Positions 1-10,288 of a stretch of DNA of 42,016 nucleotides are shown in pieces. The stretch is from Tannerellaceae bacterium (GTDB lineage: Bacteria; Bacteroidota; Bacteroidia; Bacteroidales; Tannerellaceae), in NCBI GenBank assembly GCA_031259845.1, contig JAIRKZ010000133.1:1-42016 (forward strand), read 5' to 3'. Numbering within the stretch: the first letter of the stretch is position 1; each line of letters starts with the position of its first letter. The notes under the pieces are model-generated. The model did no database searches and was not told where the DNA came from. It saw only the letters and a program-made list of their open reading frames with translations. The translations under genes were made by a program, and so were the position numbers.

Positions 1-3000
1 ATTCGGCTACTTCCTACGGCTATAATGTGGTGAAGGGAACGATTGACGAAAATGTATCGTGGACGGCGCAGGAAACCGATATAGTAGACGCGGAAATGAA
101 TAATCCGCTTGTGCTCCACAAAGGCGTCTATAAAGCGGCTACGGACAGCGCAGCTTACCAGCATCTGCCGGCCAATGCCGCCGCAGGCATCACCCTGCCC
201 GAAGGCGTTTCATTTCCTGAAAAAGACTTGCTGGGGAATACGATAGACTATACGCAAGCCACGCATAGCGGAGCCGTGCAGGCGTCTGCGCAGCAAATAA
301 CCGACCTTGTGATAGACCTCAAAGACGGGGATCAACTGGCCGCCGGAGCCACGCGCGCAGTCGTGGCCGAGCTGCTTCCCTGGGGTTCGGAACAGGCGAT
401 AAGCTGGAAAAGCTCGGCCCCGGCCATCGCTACCATCTCTGCCGAAGGCGTGATTCAGGCGATTAAAGAAGGCGAAACCACTATCACGGCTACGAGCGAA
501 GATATGCTTCATACGGCTTCGGCTACGCTCACGGTGGTAGGAGACTTCCCGCTCGAAGGCGTAGAACTGAACATCTCCGCCCTGTCGTTAGACCTGGGCT
601 ACGACAGGCAGCTAAGCGCATCCATCCTCCCCGCCGTAGCAGGCAGCAGGCCGCTTACCTGGACAAGCGAGGATGAAAACGTGGCAACGGTCAGCGCCAC
701 AGGATTAGTACAGGCCCGTGGCATAGGTACGGCCGACATAATCGTACAGGTAGACGGGACGGAACTGACCGACACCTGCGAGGTGACCGTGAAGGCAGCC
801 GACTATACAACCGGCGTCTTTATCGTGAACGAAGACTGGTTTGGGCATAACAACAGTACCCTCAACTACCTCTACCCCGAAACCGGCACATGGAACTACA
901 AGGTTATCCAGCATGAAAATGCCGAAGCCGGCATCCAACTGGGCGCCACCACGCAGCATGGCGCTATCTACGGGGGCAGGTTCTACCTGGTGTCCAAGCA
1001 GGCCACAGACCCCGGATCCGCCACGCCCGGCAGCCGACTGGCCGTAGCCGACGCCGCTACCATGAAGGTGGTGAAGGAGCACAAGGTACTGGCGGCGAAC
1101 GAGAACGGAACGTCTATTGCCGACGGGCGCAGCTTCTTAGGCGTAGACGAGCATAAGGGATACATCGGAACCTCGAACGGTATCTTTATCATCGACCTCG
1201 ATACGCACGAACTGACGGGCAAACAGATCACCGGCACGGAAGGAGACCCGCAGGGCGGAGACGATCCCGGACTGGGCGGCAATCCCGGCCTTTATACCGG
1301 GCAAACGGGCACGATGCTCCGCGCCGGCGACAATGTGTTTGCCATTCACCAGAAGGATGGCATCCTCATCATCAATCCTGCAACAGACCAGGTGCATACC
1401 GTGATTGGCGTGCCGGAGATTACCGAGAAGCAAACCCCGTATGACGAGGGCGTCTACGGCTCCATCGTACAGGCGAAAGACGGCTCCTTATGGGCCAGCG
1501 TAGCGGTTAAACGTAGTGGTTTGACGCCAGGCGCGGACTTCTTCGTGCGGATTGATCCCTTTACCTTCGACACCGCCCATGTGGCCATCACGCCCGGTAC
1601 AGGCGCAGGCGCATCGTGGTATGCCTGGACGCCAGACGCCTACTTTGCCGGGTTCAACGAGAACAAGCTCTACTGGGCGGCTACCGGCGCCTATATGTTC
1701 GCGCCCCTTACCGATTTGTATGAGTACAACATCGATACGAAAGAGCAGAGACTCCTGACAGACCTTCGCAGCTACGACGACGGGGCATGGCATATTTACA
1801 GCGCAAGCGTACGCATACATCCTGTGACGAACGAGATATATGCCACCCTCTTCCGCGCCAACGGCCAGCCTTACTACCGCACGGTGCGGATTAGTTCCGC
1901 CACGGGCGAGGTGCTGGAAACGTATCTGATGGAAAACAACTACTGGTTCTCGTCTATCCCCGTATTCCCCGACAACGCGCCTCCGGTGGTAGACGCCGCC
2001 CTGGGGGATATTTCCATCATGGGAGACACCTGCATCTATCTGGGCGATAAGGTGAGCGACGCCGACAACCTGGACGCCGCCATCGTAAAGAGCATCGCCG
2101 CCATTGGCAACAACGAGCTCTTCGGCGCCTTTATCCGCCACGACACGCTCTTTATCTCCCCGTTCGGGGAGGGAGACGCCACGCTCACGCTCAGGTTCAA
2201 TTCCAACGGCAAAGTAGTGGAGCGCGAGTTTACCGTTACCGTAGAGACGGGTTTCATCTCGTATCCTGTTACCGGCGTCTCGCTGAGCCAGGAGGCGGCC
2301 GCGCTCATGGCAGGCGAAACGCTGCAACTCACGGCCACCGTCTCCCCGGCTAATGCCACGAACAGGGAGGTAGTGTGGACGTCTGACAATGCATCCATAG
2401 CTTCGGTAGACGCTAATGGCTTTGTGAGGGCTCTTCAGGGTCCCGGCGTGGCCATCATTACCGCTACCACCGTAGATGGCGGCTTTACGGCAAGCTGCGC
2501 AGTGGCCGTAAACGCCCTGCCTCCCCAGCCGGGCGGCAGCCTGACGCTGGACAAGAGCGCCCTTACGCTGGCTCCGCTGGGAAGGGCTACGCTTACGGCC
2601 ACTGCCACCGGTTCGCTGGCAGGGCAAGCCGTTGTATGGACGTCGTCGAACACTGCTGTGGCCGGCGTTACGAGCGAAGGCGTAGTGATAGCTCTTACCG
2701 AAGGTACAAGTACCATTACGGCCAGTATCGGTTCCGTGTCGGCAAGCTGCGTTGTAACCGTGCGCTCCACGGCAACGGACATCGAGACGCTCGCCAGCCG
2801 GCAACCTTCAGTCCATTATGCCGGAGGCGTTCTTCACTTGCTGAACCTCGAAGGTTACGACTGCTACGTAACGTCTCTCAGCGGACAGCGCTTGCGCGTA
2901 ATCCGTCCTGCTTCACCCAGCGAAACGCATGCCCTCCGCCTTTCCGGAGGAGTGTACATCTTCACTGCACAGAAGAATGGCGGAAGGATAACATTCAAGT

Positions 3001-3014
3001 TCGTCGCGCTCTGA
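1..3014 (+). CDS. Large secreted Ig-like (BIG2)/DUF5074 multidomain protein, 5' end cut off by the window
   Basis: The frame is open from base 3, ahead of the first GTG at 27, so the true start lies left of the window. Numbering from that GTG, residues 1-90 look like the last turns and tail of a right-handed beta-helix (pectate-lyase-like). Two bacterial Ig-like (BIG2) domains follow at about 90-255, recognised by the ITATSEDM-type and VATVSATGLVQA strands. A DUF5074-like propeller opens with VFIVNEDWFGHNNST at about 260 and runs to about 650. A cadherin-like segment (about 655-745), two more BIG2 domains (about 750-915) and a C-terminal module ending GGVYIFTAQKNGGRITFKFVAL-like follow; the last resembles degenerate Por/type IX secretion tails. 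An extracellular adhesive or glycan-associated role is inferred. The substrate is unknown, and no catalytic residues are visible in the part present. Confidence 0.85.
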   Translation, partial: SATSYGYNVVKGTIDENVSWTAQETDIVDAEMNNPLVLHKGVYKAATDSAAYQHLPANAAAGITLPEGVSFPEKDLLGNTIDYTQATHSGAVQASAQQITDLVIDLKDGDQLAAGATRAVVAELLPWGSEQAISWKSSAPAIATISAEGVIQAIKEGETTITATSEDMLHTASATLTVVGDFPLEGVELNISALSLDLGYDRQLSASILPAVAGSRPLTWTSEDENVATVSATGLVQARGIGTADIIVQVDGTELTDTCEVTVKAADYTTGVFIVNEDWFGHNNSTLNYLYPETGTWNYKVIQHENAEAGIQLGATTQHGAIYGGRFYLVSKQATDPGSATPGSRLAVADAATMKVVKEHKVLAANENGTSIADGRSFLGVDEHKGYIGTSNGIFIIDLDTHELTGKQITGTEGDPQGGDDPGLGGNPGLYTGQTGTMLRAGDNVFAIHQKDGILIINPATDQVHTVIGVPEITEKQTPYDEGVYGSIVQAKDGSLWASVAVKRSGLTPGADFFVRIDPFTFDTAHVAITPGTGAGASWYAWTPDAYFAGFNENKLYWAATGAYMFAPLTDLYEYNIDTKEQRLLTDLRSYDDGAWHIYSASVRIHPVTNEIYATLFRANGQPYYRTVRISSATGEVLETYLMENNYWFSSIPVFPDNAPPVVDAALGDISIMGDTCIYLGDKVSDADNLDAAIVKSIAAIGNNELFGAFIRHDTLFISPFGEGDATLTLRFNSNGKVVEREFTVTVETGFISYPVTGVSLSQEAAALMAGETLQLTATVSPANATNREVVWTSDNASIASVDANGFVRALQGPGVAIITATTVDGGFTASCAVAVNALPPQPGGSLTLDKSALTLAPLGRATLTATATGSLAGQAVVWTSSNTAVAGVTSEGVVIALTEGTSTITASIGSVSASCVVTVRSTATDIETLASRQPSVHYAGGVLHLLNLEGYDCYVTSLSGQRLRVIRPASPSETHALRLSGGVYIFTAQKNGGRITFKFVAL

Positions 3015-3026
3015 TAAACTAACCGG

Positions 3027-3077
3027 AGAGAGGGTATATCCAAAAGCGCGCTTTTGGGTATACCCTCTCTTTTTTTT
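3027..3077 (+). terminator. Rho-independent terminator of the Ig-like protein gene
   Basis: A long, almost perfect inverted repeat is visible: GAGAGGGTATA and TATACCCTCTC as outer arms, and CCAAAAG/CTTTTGG as inner arms around a CGCG centre. Eight T follow directly on the plus strand (3070-3077), starting 12 bases after the stop codon. On the minus strand the stem is not followed by a T-run, so it should act mainly for the plus-strand gene. Confidence 0.92.
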
Positions 3078-3112
3078 AATACGTCTTGTCTTTTTTTTTA
3101 ATACGCCCTGTC
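3070..3112. repeat. Tandem duplication of about 21 bp at the 3' end of the M64 peptidase gene
   Basis: Two adjacent copies are seen at 3070-3090 and 3091-3112. Each is a run of 8-9 T followed by TAATACG, a variable triplet and TGTC. The second copy encodes the last residues and stop of the minus-strand M64 peptidase (D-R-A-Y-stop). The first would encode D-K-T-Y-stop in the equivalent frame. The first copy's T-run also serves the plus-strand terminator. Confidence 0.8.
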
Positions 3113-4387
3113 TGTAAGAAAATCAACCATACGCAAAATAGCCCGGCTGCATGCGGGGCAGAAGGGGGCGTAGTCACGCATCATGCAATGGTCCATCGGG
3201 CGGTAAATGCCTTTGGGCAGGTAGCCTCCCCCTTCGTAAACGCCCGGTTTGTCTTTCCATTCGTCGTTCAAGGGGGTGGGGATGGGGGTATGGGCAGGCA
3301 ATAAGTCTTGCCATTTACTGCCGAAATCAACCAGGGTGGTGATATTCGGTTCCCAGGGTTCTTTCTCTAAGTTGTAAAAAGCTTCGTCGTAGGCCACTTC
3401 CGATGAAAAATACTCGTCGGCCAGTCCTGCAAAGCTGTGGCCGAACTCGTGGACAAAGACAACGGGCGTACGGGCATTGTCCGACGTTCCCATGGCATAA
3501 AAATTATACATGCCGCCGCCGCCGTACATATCGGTATTGACTAAGATAAAAATAGCGTCGCAGGGCACGTTCCATACGGCGTTGCGGATGGATTTCATAT
3601 CCGGCGTGGTGAGGTAGCGGCTTACGCCGAAGGTGTAGTATCCCGCGTTCAGGGCCGTATTCTTAAAGACGCCTTTGCCCGAAACGTCTGTTCCGGATTC
3701 TCCGGATGCAAGCGCTACCGCCCATACATTGAAATCGTTGCGGCGCGCGTCGAAGGGCGGCGTATTGAATAATGATTCTGCAAATCTGCCGGCGTCTGCT
3801 TCAAATTTCTTTTCTTCCCGGGCGGTATATCCTTCGGCGATGAACACTAAATCTACCTTTGAAGCGGGGTCTCCTTTATACTGGATTTGCGTTACGGCGT
3901 TATCGTTCAGTTTTCCCCGGTCGATAAATATACTCGAAGGGTCTATATCCAGCGTCATCAACGTGTGGAATTGCATATCGCTCCTGTCTCGCCCGGTAAT
4001 CTCTAATACGGTTTCTTTTTTAGGGAAGGGCACGGATACGCTGTTTGTCCATGATTGCGTTTCGCGTTTGGCTTGTTCCGTTGAACGCCATTCTTCGAAC
4101 AGCGTATTGAAACCGCGCGAATAGATTAGTTGTTTGCCGGCTTTATCATACAGGTTTACATAATAACCGCCATAGTAAAACGTATCAATCAGGTTTTTCA
4201 CCGGGCCCCCCCACGCCGGCTCTTCACGCATTTGCTGCAAAGCCGCCTGCTGGCGTTCGCTATCGCCGCTGAGCGCAAAGTCTACGCGCAGGCTCTTTTT
4301 CTCAAACCAGTCGCCAAACCGTATCTGGGCATAACCGTTTGAGGCGACAAAAAGAAACAGGATTAACAAAGACTTTTCTGTTTTCAT
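3098..4387 (-). CDS. Secreted M64 family zinc metallopeptidase (IgA peptidase M64-like)
   Basis: The 429-residue product starts with a clear signal peptide (MKTEKSLLILFLFVASNGYA), so it is exported. The zinc-binding motif HEFGHSFAGLADEY begins at His313, with Glu314 as catalytic base and His317 as second ligand; this extended motif is typical of peptidase family M64. The N-terminal part (about 25-150) matches the beta-sandwich domain usually found in front of the M64 catalytic domain. The family name comes from a Clostridium IgA protease; the Bacteroidota members are mostly uncharacterised, so the substrate is unknown. It starts 20 bp after the DUF3467 gene and is probably co-transcribed with it. 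Its 3' end carries a small tandem duplication. Confidence 0.9.
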   Translation of the reverse strand: MKTEKSLLILFLFVASNGYAQIRFGDWFEKKSLRVDFALSGDSERQQAALQQMREEPAWGGPVKNLIDTFYYGGYYVNLYDKAGKQLIYSRGFNTLFEEWRSTEQAKRETQSWTNSVSVPFPKKETVLEITGRDRSDMQFHTLMTLDIDPSSIFIDRGKLNDNAVTQIQYKGDPASKVDLVFIAEGYTAREEKKFEADAGRFAESLFNTPPFDARRNDFNVWAVALASGESGTDVSGKGVFKNTALNAGYYTFGVSRYLTTPDMKSIRNAVWNVPCDAIFILVNTDMYGGGGMYNFYAMGTSDNARTPVVFVHEFGHSFAGLADEYFSSEVAYDEAFYNLEKEPWEPNITTLVDFGSKWQDLLPAHTPIPTPLNDEWKDKPGVYEGGGYLPKGIYRPMDHCMMRDYAPFCPACSRAILRMVDFLTDRAY

Positions 4388-4407
4388 ACTCCGTTATTAA
4401 AGATGGT

Positions 4408-4716
4408 TTATGCTTCGCCTTTTATACCGCCAATCGGGGGGATAAGGCCGTCTGCCCGGGCATTGCCGGTTTGCTGTTCAAACTTGGCGATATTATCCTC
4501 AAGGGCATATAATAAGCGCCTGGCATTGTCGGGAGTTAAGATTACCCGGCTTTTCACCTTTGCTTTAGGCATACCGGGAACGATACGGATGAAATCGATA
4601 ATGAATTCGGAAGACGAATGGGCTATGATGGCCAGATTTGCATAGGTGCCCTGAGCAATCTCTTCAGACAACTCAATCTGTATCTCATTCGCCGGATTGG
4701 TTTTGTTATTGTCCAT
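4408..4716 (-). CDS. DUF3467 family protein
   Basis: This is a short cytoplasmic protein of 102 residues. The central pattern TYANLAIIAHSSSEFIIDF followed by the VILTPDNARRLLYALEDNI segment is characteristic of DUF3467. In Bacteroidota this family is commonly found close to rpoC, as here, where only an araC-type gene intervenes. No function is established. There is no signal peptide or membrane segment. A promoter-like sequence lies about 28 bp upstream, and the M64 peptidase gene follows after 20 bp. Confidence 0.88.
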   Translation of the reverse strand: MDNNKTNPANEIQIELSEEIAQGTYANLAIIAHSSSEFIIDFIRIVPGMPKAKVKSRVILTPDNARRLLYALEDNIAKFEQQTGNARADGLIPPIGGIKGEA

Positions 4717-4743
4717 ACTATAATGTTTTTAAATAAATACGGA

Positions 4744-4777
4744 CAAATATAGGTATTTATCAATAAATAAAAGCAAA
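4744..4777 (-). promoter_or_regulatory. Predicted Bacteroidota promoter of the DUF3467-M64 pair
   Basis: A TATATTTG -7 box (4744-4751) is preceded by TTTG (4774-4777) with a 22-base spacer. The spacer is slightly longer than the usual 19-21, so confidence is moderate. Confidence 0.55.
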
Positions 4778-4805
4778 AACGACTACCTTCTCAGGCTGTC
4801 GTTTT
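4776..4805 (-). terminator. Possible terminator of the araC-type gene, overlapping the next promoter
   Basis: Inverted arms AAAACGAC and GTCGTTTT (4776-4783 and 4798-4805) flank a 14-base loop, and on the minus strand the stem runs into TTTTTGCTTTTATTT. It lies about 150 nt past the araC-type stop codon. Its T-rich tail contains the TTTG element of the downstream promoter. The stem is short. Confidence 0.45.
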
Positions 4806-4957
4806 CCGAATGTGTTTTTAATTCTCAATTCTTTAGACCAATGTAAAAAAAAATATCTTATACTGAACAAATGTAGAAGGTTTGCCTAAAACCACCAAAT
4901 ACTATTTTATCAATACATAATACTAATTCGTCAATTTTAGTGTGTGAAAGCCCTTTT

Positions 4958-5839
4958 TTATATTCTGAAACGCGAGTGGGCGTATCTTTCCCTGTATTGG
5001 GAAGGGGTTAAGGCTTTCTTTTTGCGAAAGACGCGATTGAAATTCGATAAATTATTAAAACCGCTTTTATAGCATATCTCGGAGATTGTGTAGCTGGTTT
5101 CAATCAGGAGGATAGCGGCTTCCGAAACGCGGATATCGTTCAGGTAATCAATAAATGTTTTTCCCGTCCATTTCTTCAGGAACCGGGTGAGGGACGATTC
5201 GCTTGTGTTTATCAGGCGGGCTACATCCGTTAAGGAAACCGGGCGTTGATAGTTTTCATGCAAATACAGCATGATAGTTTCCAGGCGGTTGCTATCCCTG
5301 TCTTTGAAATCGCTTACATTATTGGAGGTGTTCAAACGCCGGGCGGCATCGTCTGACGAGAGTATTTTCAGTATTTCAATCAAACGGAGGAAATTCCTGA
5401 AAGAATCGGGCGCGTCATCGGAGAGCATCTTAAGCTCCGGCCGGACACGCTCTATCATCTGACGGCTGAATACCAATCCGTTGGCAGCATTCTCAAACAT
5501 GCTCCTGATGGTTTTAAAATGCCTTTTGTTGATGAGGCTATCGAATAGCGAACGGTGAAATTGAATGGTAATTTCTATGGTTCCCTCAAATTTGCATTTG
5601 TGGTTGGAATAGGCATGCTTTGTTCCTCCCGCCACAAGAAGTAAATCCAAATCGCTTATTTCTTCGGCGGAATCATCTACAATGCGGATGGCGCCGGCTG
5701 CATTTTCAAGATAGTTTAATTCAAATTCAGGGTGTATGTGAGGAGGGTAGGGGAAACCTTCCTTATGCCGCTTCATCACAAAAAAACAATCTTCGGGCGA
5801 AAGCGATACAACTTCTTGCAGAACATCTGTCCGGCTCAT
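4958..5839 (-). CDS. AraC family transcriptional regulator
   Basis: A 293-residue cytoplasmic regulator. The N-terminal half (about 15-110) has the features of an AraC-type cupin sensor domain, with the HIHPEFELNYL segment. The C-terminal hundred residues carry the double helix-turn-helix: first helix pair around SLTDVARLINTSESSLTRFL, then the signature ISEICYKSGFNNLSNFNRVF and a TPSQYRERY ending. The ligand is unknown. It sits between rpoC and the DUF3467/M64 genes, all on the same strand, but has its own promoter and lies behind the rpoC terminator, so it should be an independent unit. Confidence 0.93.
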   Translation of the reverse strand: MSRTDVLQEVVSLSPEDCFFVMKRHKEGFPYPPHIHPEFELNYLENAAGAIRIVDDSAEEISDLDLLLVAGGTKHAYSNHKCKFEGTIEITIQFHRSLFDSLINKRHFKTIRSMFENAANGLVFSRQMIERVRPELKMLSDDAPDSFRNFLRLIEILKILSSDDAARRLNTSNNVSDFKDRDSNRLETIMLYLHENYQRPVSLTDVARLINTSESSLTRFLKKWTGKTFIDYLNDIRVSEAAILLIETSYTISEICYKSGFNNLSNFNRVFRKKKALTPSQYRERYAHSRFRI

Positions 5840-5856
5840 AATACAAAATGTGCCTG

Positions 5857-5887
5857 CAAATATAATTTAATTGATTAAAAGCACAAA
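5857..5887 (-). promoter_or_regulatory. Predicted promoter of the araC-type gene
   Basis: On the minus strand TTTG (5884-5887), a spacer of exactly 19 bases, then TATATTTG (5857-5864). This matches the Bacteroidota primary-sigma consensus (-33 TTTG, -7 TAnnTTTG). The -7 box ends about 17 bases ahead of the ATG. Confidence 0.75.
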
Positions 5888-5895
5888 CGTCCGGA

Positions 5896-5929
5896 TAAAA
5901 AAAGGCTACTGTTTTACGAGTAGCCTTCC
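5896..5929 (-). terminator. Rho-independent terminator after rpoC
   Basis: Nine-base arms AAGGCTACT/AGTAGCCTT (5902-5910 and 5919-5927) with an 8-base loop are followed on the minus strand by a run of seven T. It begins about 25 nt past the rpoC stop codon, and closes the tuf-rpoC transcription unit. Confidence 0.92.
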
Positions 5930-5952
5930 GGAATTATAAGATGAGAGACTTG

Positions 5953-8900
5953 TTAATCATTATCCCTTTTGTTTATCACTTTATTCATTATATTAAGTTC
6001 TACCACGTTTTTTCGGTTTGCATAGATACGCTCGAACTCATCTCTGGCGCCTACAACAAGTTTGTCGAAATCGCGCTGGCCTGTACCGGCGGGGATAAGA
6101 TGGCCGCAGATAACGTTTTCTTTCAACCCTTCCAGGCGGTCTATTTTTCCATTGATGGCAGCCTCGTTCAATACCTTGGTTGTTTCCTGGAAAGAAGCGG
6201 CCGACATGAAGCTGTTCGTTTGAAGAGCCGCACGGGTGATACCCTGGAGAATCTGGTTGGCAGTGGCGGGAACGGCATCGCGTACTTCAACCACTTTACG
6301 GTCGCGGCGTTTCAGCATACTGTTTTCATCCCTCAATTTGCGGGCTGTAACGATCTGCCCGGCCTGTAACGTCTGGGAATCGCCTGCATCCATCACAACT
6401 TTTTTGCCCCAGATACGGTCGTTTTCTTCCATTACTTCCAATTTGTCTACAATCTGCTGTTCGAGGAAGCGGGTATCTCCCGGATCAACTACTTCTACCT
6501 TGCGCATCATTTGGCGTACGATTACCTCAAAGTGTTTATCGTTAATCTTCACCCCTTGCAAGCGATATACATCCTGCACTTCGTTAACGATATATTCCTG
6601 CACGGCGGTAGGTCCCTTGATAGCTAAAATATCCGATGGGGTTATCGCTCCGTCGGACAGCGGCATACCTGCGCGTATATAGTCGTTTTCCTGCACCAGA
6701 AGCTGTTTGGATAGCGGCACCATGTATTTCTTAACTTCGCCTAATTTGGAAGTTACGGTTATTTCGCGGTTACCGCGTTTGATCTTTCCAAAACCTATCT
6801 CTCCGTCAATCTCCGCTACAACGGCCGGATTAGAAGGATTACGCGCTTCGAATAATTCGGTCACACGGGGAAGCCCGCCGGTAATATCGCCGGTTTTACC
6901 AACCGCACGCGGCATTTTTACTAATACTTCGCCGGCAATAACCGTATCGCCGTTTTCTTTCACCACATGGGCGCCCAAAGGCAAAGAGTAGTTTTTCAGG
7001 TGATTTCCCTTTTCATCAACGATATGGACAACAGGCGCTTTGGTCTTGTCTTTCGGTTCAATGATAATCTTCTCTTTTAACCCTGTTGTTTCATCGCTTT
7101 CAATTTTATAGGTAATCCCTTCAATCACACTTTCAAACTCGATTTTACCGGCTACTTCGGAAACGATAACGGCATTGAACGGGTCCCATTCGATAATCAT
7201 ATCGCCTTTCTTCACAGAAGCCCCGTTATGGAAGTATAATTTAGAACTGTAAGGAATGTTATGGGTTAACAAAACAATCTTCGTGTTCGGGTCTACAATA
7301 CGCATTTCCGCTAAACGGCTCACCACTACCTGGTAGGATTTCCCTGTAGCATCTACGGACTCAACCGAACGGAGTTCGTCAATTTCAAGGATACCATCAT
7401 ACTTCGATGTGATGCTGCTTTCCGTTGCAATGTTTGAAGCAATCCCCCCCACGTGGAATGTACGAAGCGTTAACTGCGTTCCCGGCTCGCCGATAGACTG
7501 TGCTGCGATAACGCCCACTACCTCGCCCTTCTGAACCATCGAGCTTGTAGCCAAGTTACGCCCGTAGCATTTGGCGCAAACGCCTTTTTTGGACTCGCAC
7601 GTAAGAACCGAACGGATTTCCACGCTTTCTATCGGGGATTCCTGGATTTTCCTTGCTGCATCTTCACGGATTTCATCGCCCGACTCTACAATCAACTCTC
7701 CGGTAAGCGGATGTTGAATATCGTGGACGGATACGCGCCCCAGGATACGCTCGTATAAAGAGGCTATGACTTCTTCATTGTTTTTGAGTTCTGTACAAAC
7801 CAGGCCGCGTAAAGTACCGCAGTCTTCTTCATTGATAATGACGTCATGCGAAACGTCTACCAGGCGGCGCGTCAGATAACCGGCGTCCGCCGTTTTCAAT
7901 GCCGTATCGGCCAAACCTTTACGGGCGCCGTGCGTAGAAATGAAATACTCAAGCACAGACAAGCCTTCTTTAAAGTTTGAGAGGATTGGGTTTTCAATGA
8001 TCTGACCGCCTTCGGCTCCGCTTTTTTGAGGTTTCGCCATCAAACCGCGCATACCGGAAAGCTGGCGAATCTGTTCTTTCGAACCGCGGGCGCCGGAATC
8101 CATCATCATAAATACAGAGTTGAACCCGTCATTATCGGCAGTGAGTTGTTTTATCAGGATTTCAGACAGACGACTGTTTATATGCGTCCAGGTATCGATA
8201 ATCTGATTGTAACGCTCGTTGAATGTAATGAATCCCATACTATAGTTAGCCAGGATTTGCTCTACTTCCTCATACCCTTCTTCCACCAGCTTGTCTTTTT
8301 CCTGCGGGATAAGTACGTCCGCCAGATTAAAAGACAATCCTCCTTTGAACGCCATCTGGTAGCCAAGGTCTTTAATGTCGTCGAGGAACTGAGCTGTACG
8401 GGCCACGCCACAAACTTTAATCACATCGCCGATGATATCGCGTAATGCTTTCTTTCCAAGAACGTCGTTTACAAAACCAACTTCTTTTGGAACATATTCA
8501 TTTACCATTACGCGGCCAACAGAAGTTTCCAACATTATCCTGACCGGATTTCCGTTTTCGTCTATATCATCTACATATACCTTAATAGGCGCGTGTATAT
8601 CCACCTGACCTTCATTGTAGGCGATAATGGCTTCTTCTTTTCCATAGAATGACAACCCTTCGCCTTTTGATCCCGGGCGTAATTTGGTTATGTAATACAA
8701 ACCAAGCACCATATCTTGTGAAGGAACCGTAATAGGAGCGCCGTTTGCCGGATTTAAGATATTGTGTGAAGCCAGCATCAACATTTGCGCTTCCAGTATC
8801 GCTTCATTACCTAATGGCAAGTGTACAGCCATTTGATCGCCGTCAAAGTCTGCGTTGAATGCAGTACATGACAGCGGATGTAACTGGATGGCTTTACCTT

Positions 8901-10257
8901 CTATCAATTTGGGCTGGAAAGCTTGTATACCTAAACGGTGCAAGGTGGGGGCGCGATTGAGCAATACGGGATGTCCTTTCATTACATATTCCAGAATATC
9001 CCAAACGACGGGTTCTTTACGGTCTACAATCTTTTTAGCCGATTTAACCGTCTTAACAATGCCGCGCTCAATTAATTTCCGGATGATGAAAGGCTTATAT
9101 AGTTCGGCCGCCATGTTCTTAGGAATACCGCATTCGTGCATTTTCAGTTCAGGGCCCACAACGATAACCGAACGGGCGGAATAGTCTACACGTTTACCAA
9201 GCAGGTTCTGGCGGAAACGGCCCTGCTTCCCTTTCAAACTATCCGAAAGGGATTTCAGCGGACGGTTTGCATCTGTTTTAACAGCGCTCGACTTGCGGGA
9301 GTTATCAAACAGGGAATCAACAGCTTCCTGAAGCATACGTTTTTCATTACGTAAGATTACTTCGGGCGCCTTAATGTCTATTAATCGTTTTAAACGGTTA
9401 TTACGGATAATAACCCGGCGGTATAAATCATTCAAATCCGACGTGGCAAAACGGCCGCCATCCAAAGGAACCAACGGGCGTAATTCGGGAGGAATAACCG
9501 GTACGACTTTTACGATCATCCATTCGGGGTTATTCCTTCCCCTGGACGCACGGAACGATTCTACAACCTGCAGGCGTTTTAACGCTTCGTTCTTGCGCTG
9601 CTGCGAACTATCTGTGCTGGCGCGGTGACGCAAATCGTAAGAAAGGGTGTCTAAATCCAGGCGGGCCAATAAGTCATATACCGCTTCGGCTCCGATTTTG
9701 GCAATAAACTTATTAGGGTCTGAGTCTTCCAGCAATTGATTTTCCTTTGGTAAATTATCTAATATCTGAAGATATTCTTCTTCTGATAAAAGGTCTAATT
9801 CGCCAACTGTGTCTATCGGGCCCGGTTGAATAACCACATATCTCTCATAATAAATGATAGAATCTAATTTCTTTGTTGGTATTCCTAATAAATAACCGAT
9901 TTTATTAGGCAACGAACGGAAGTACCAGATATGCGCCACCGGAACTACCAGATGGATGTGTCCCATACGATCGCGACGAACTTTCTTTTCCGTAACTTCC
10001 ACACCACAACGGTCGCACACAATACCTTTATAACGGATACGTTTATATTTTCCGCAATGACATTCATAGTCCTTAATAGGGCCGAAAATGCGCTCACAGA
10101 ATAACCCGTCGCGTTCAGGCTTGTAAGTACGATAGTTGATCGTTTCCGGTTTTAAAACTTCACCGCTTGAATTTTCAAGGATTTCTTCGGGAGAAGCCAA
10201 ACCGATTGTAATTTTTGAAAAGTTACTCTTTATCTTGTTTTCTTTTCTAAAAGCCAT
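5953..10257 (-). CDS. rpoC: DNA-directed RNA polymerase subunit beta'
   Basis: The largest catalytic subunit of RNA polymerase, 1434 residues. The N-terminal zinc ribbon is visible (CHCGKYKR and CDRCGVEV, about residues 66-90). The active-site magnesium-binding motif [12 protein letters not shown] lies near residue 467. The second zinc site is [14 protein letters not shown] at about 885-898. The C-terminal region contains the trigger-loop and jaw segments without visible frameshift. The gene starts 31 bp after the rpoB stop, so the two are co-transcribed, and a strong terminator follows. Confidence 0.99.
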   Translation of the reverse strand: MAFRKENKIKSNFSKITIGLASPEEILENSSGEVLKPETINYRTYKPERDGLFCERIFGPIKDYECHCGKYKRIRYKGIVCDRCGVEVTEKKVRRDRMGHIHLVVPVAHIWYFRSLPNKIGYLLGIPTKKLDSIIYYERYVVIQPGPIDTVGELDLLSEEEYLQILDNLPKENQLLEDSDPNKFIAKIGAEAVYDLLARLDLDTLSYDLRHRASTDSSQQRKNEALKRLQVVESFRASRGRNNPEWMIVKVVPVIPPELRPLVPLDGGRFATSDLNDLYRRVIIRNNRLKRLIDIKAPEVILRNEKRMLQEAVDSLFDNSRKSSAVKTDANRPLKSLSDSLKGKQGRFRQNLLGKRVDYSARSVIVVGPELKMHECGIPKNMAAELYKPFIIRKLIERGIVKTVKSAKKIVDRKEPVVWDILEYVMKGHPVLLNRAPTLHRLGIQAFQPKLIEGKAIQLHPLSCTAFNADFDGDQMAVHLPLGNEAILEAQMLMLASHNILNPANGAPITVPSQDMVLGLYYITKLRPGSKGEGLSFYGKEEAIIAYNEGQVDIHAPIKVYVDDIDENGNPVRIMLETSVGRVMVNEYVPKEVGFVNDVLGKKALRDIIGDVIKVCGVARTAQFLDDIKDLGYQMAFKGGLSFNLADVLIPQEKDKLVEEGYEEVEQILANYSMGFITFNERYNQIIDTWTHINSRLSEILIKQLTADNDGFNSVFMMMDSGARGSKEQIRQLSGMRGLMAKPQKSGAEGGQIIENPILSNFKEGLSVLEYFISTHGARKGLADTALKTADAGYLTRRLVDVSHDVIINEEDCGTLRGLVCTELKNNEEVIASLYERILGRVSVHDIQHPLTGELIVESGDEIREDAARKIQESPIESVEIRSVLTCESKKGVCAKCYGRNLATSSMVQKGEVVGVIAAQSIGEPGTQLTLRTFHVGGIASNIATESSITSKYDGILEIDELRSVESVDATGKSYQVVVSRLAEMRIVDPNTKIVLLTHNIPYSSKLYFHNGASVKKGDMIIEWDPFNAVIVSEVAGKIEFESVIEGITYKIESDETTGLKEKIIIEPKDKTKAPVVHIVDEKGNHLKNYSLPLGAHVVKENGDTVIAGEVLVKMPRAVGKTGDITGGLPRVTELFEARNPSNPAVVAEIDGEIGFGKIKRGNREITVTSKLGEVKKYMVPLSKQLLVQENDYIRAGMPLSDGAITPSDILAIKGPTAVQEYIVNEVQDVYRLQGVKINDKHFEVIVRQMMRKVEVVDPGDTRFLEQQIVDKLEVMEENDRIWGKKVVMDAGDSQTLQAGQIVTARKLRDENSMLKRRDRKVVEVRDAVPATANQILQGITRAALQTNSFMSAASFQETTKVLNEAAINGKIDRLEGLKENVICGHLIPAGTGQRDFDKLVVGARDEFERIYANRKNVVELNIMNKVINKRDND

Positions 10258-10288
10258 AGTATAATTTATAAAGAGTTTATAGTTTTAA

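Noticed and set aside
1488-2804. Long minus-strand ORF (438 codons) opposite the Ig-like protein gene
   Set aside because: It is a shadow of a GC-rich, repeat-like coding strand: the translation is rich in Arg and Gly without any domain, and the plus-strand frame has clear BIG2 and DUF5074 domains.
3675-4124. Plus-strand ORF of 149 codons opposite the M64 peptidase
   Set aside because: No start signal, no domain, and it lies wholly antisense to a gene with an intact catalytic motif and signal peptide.
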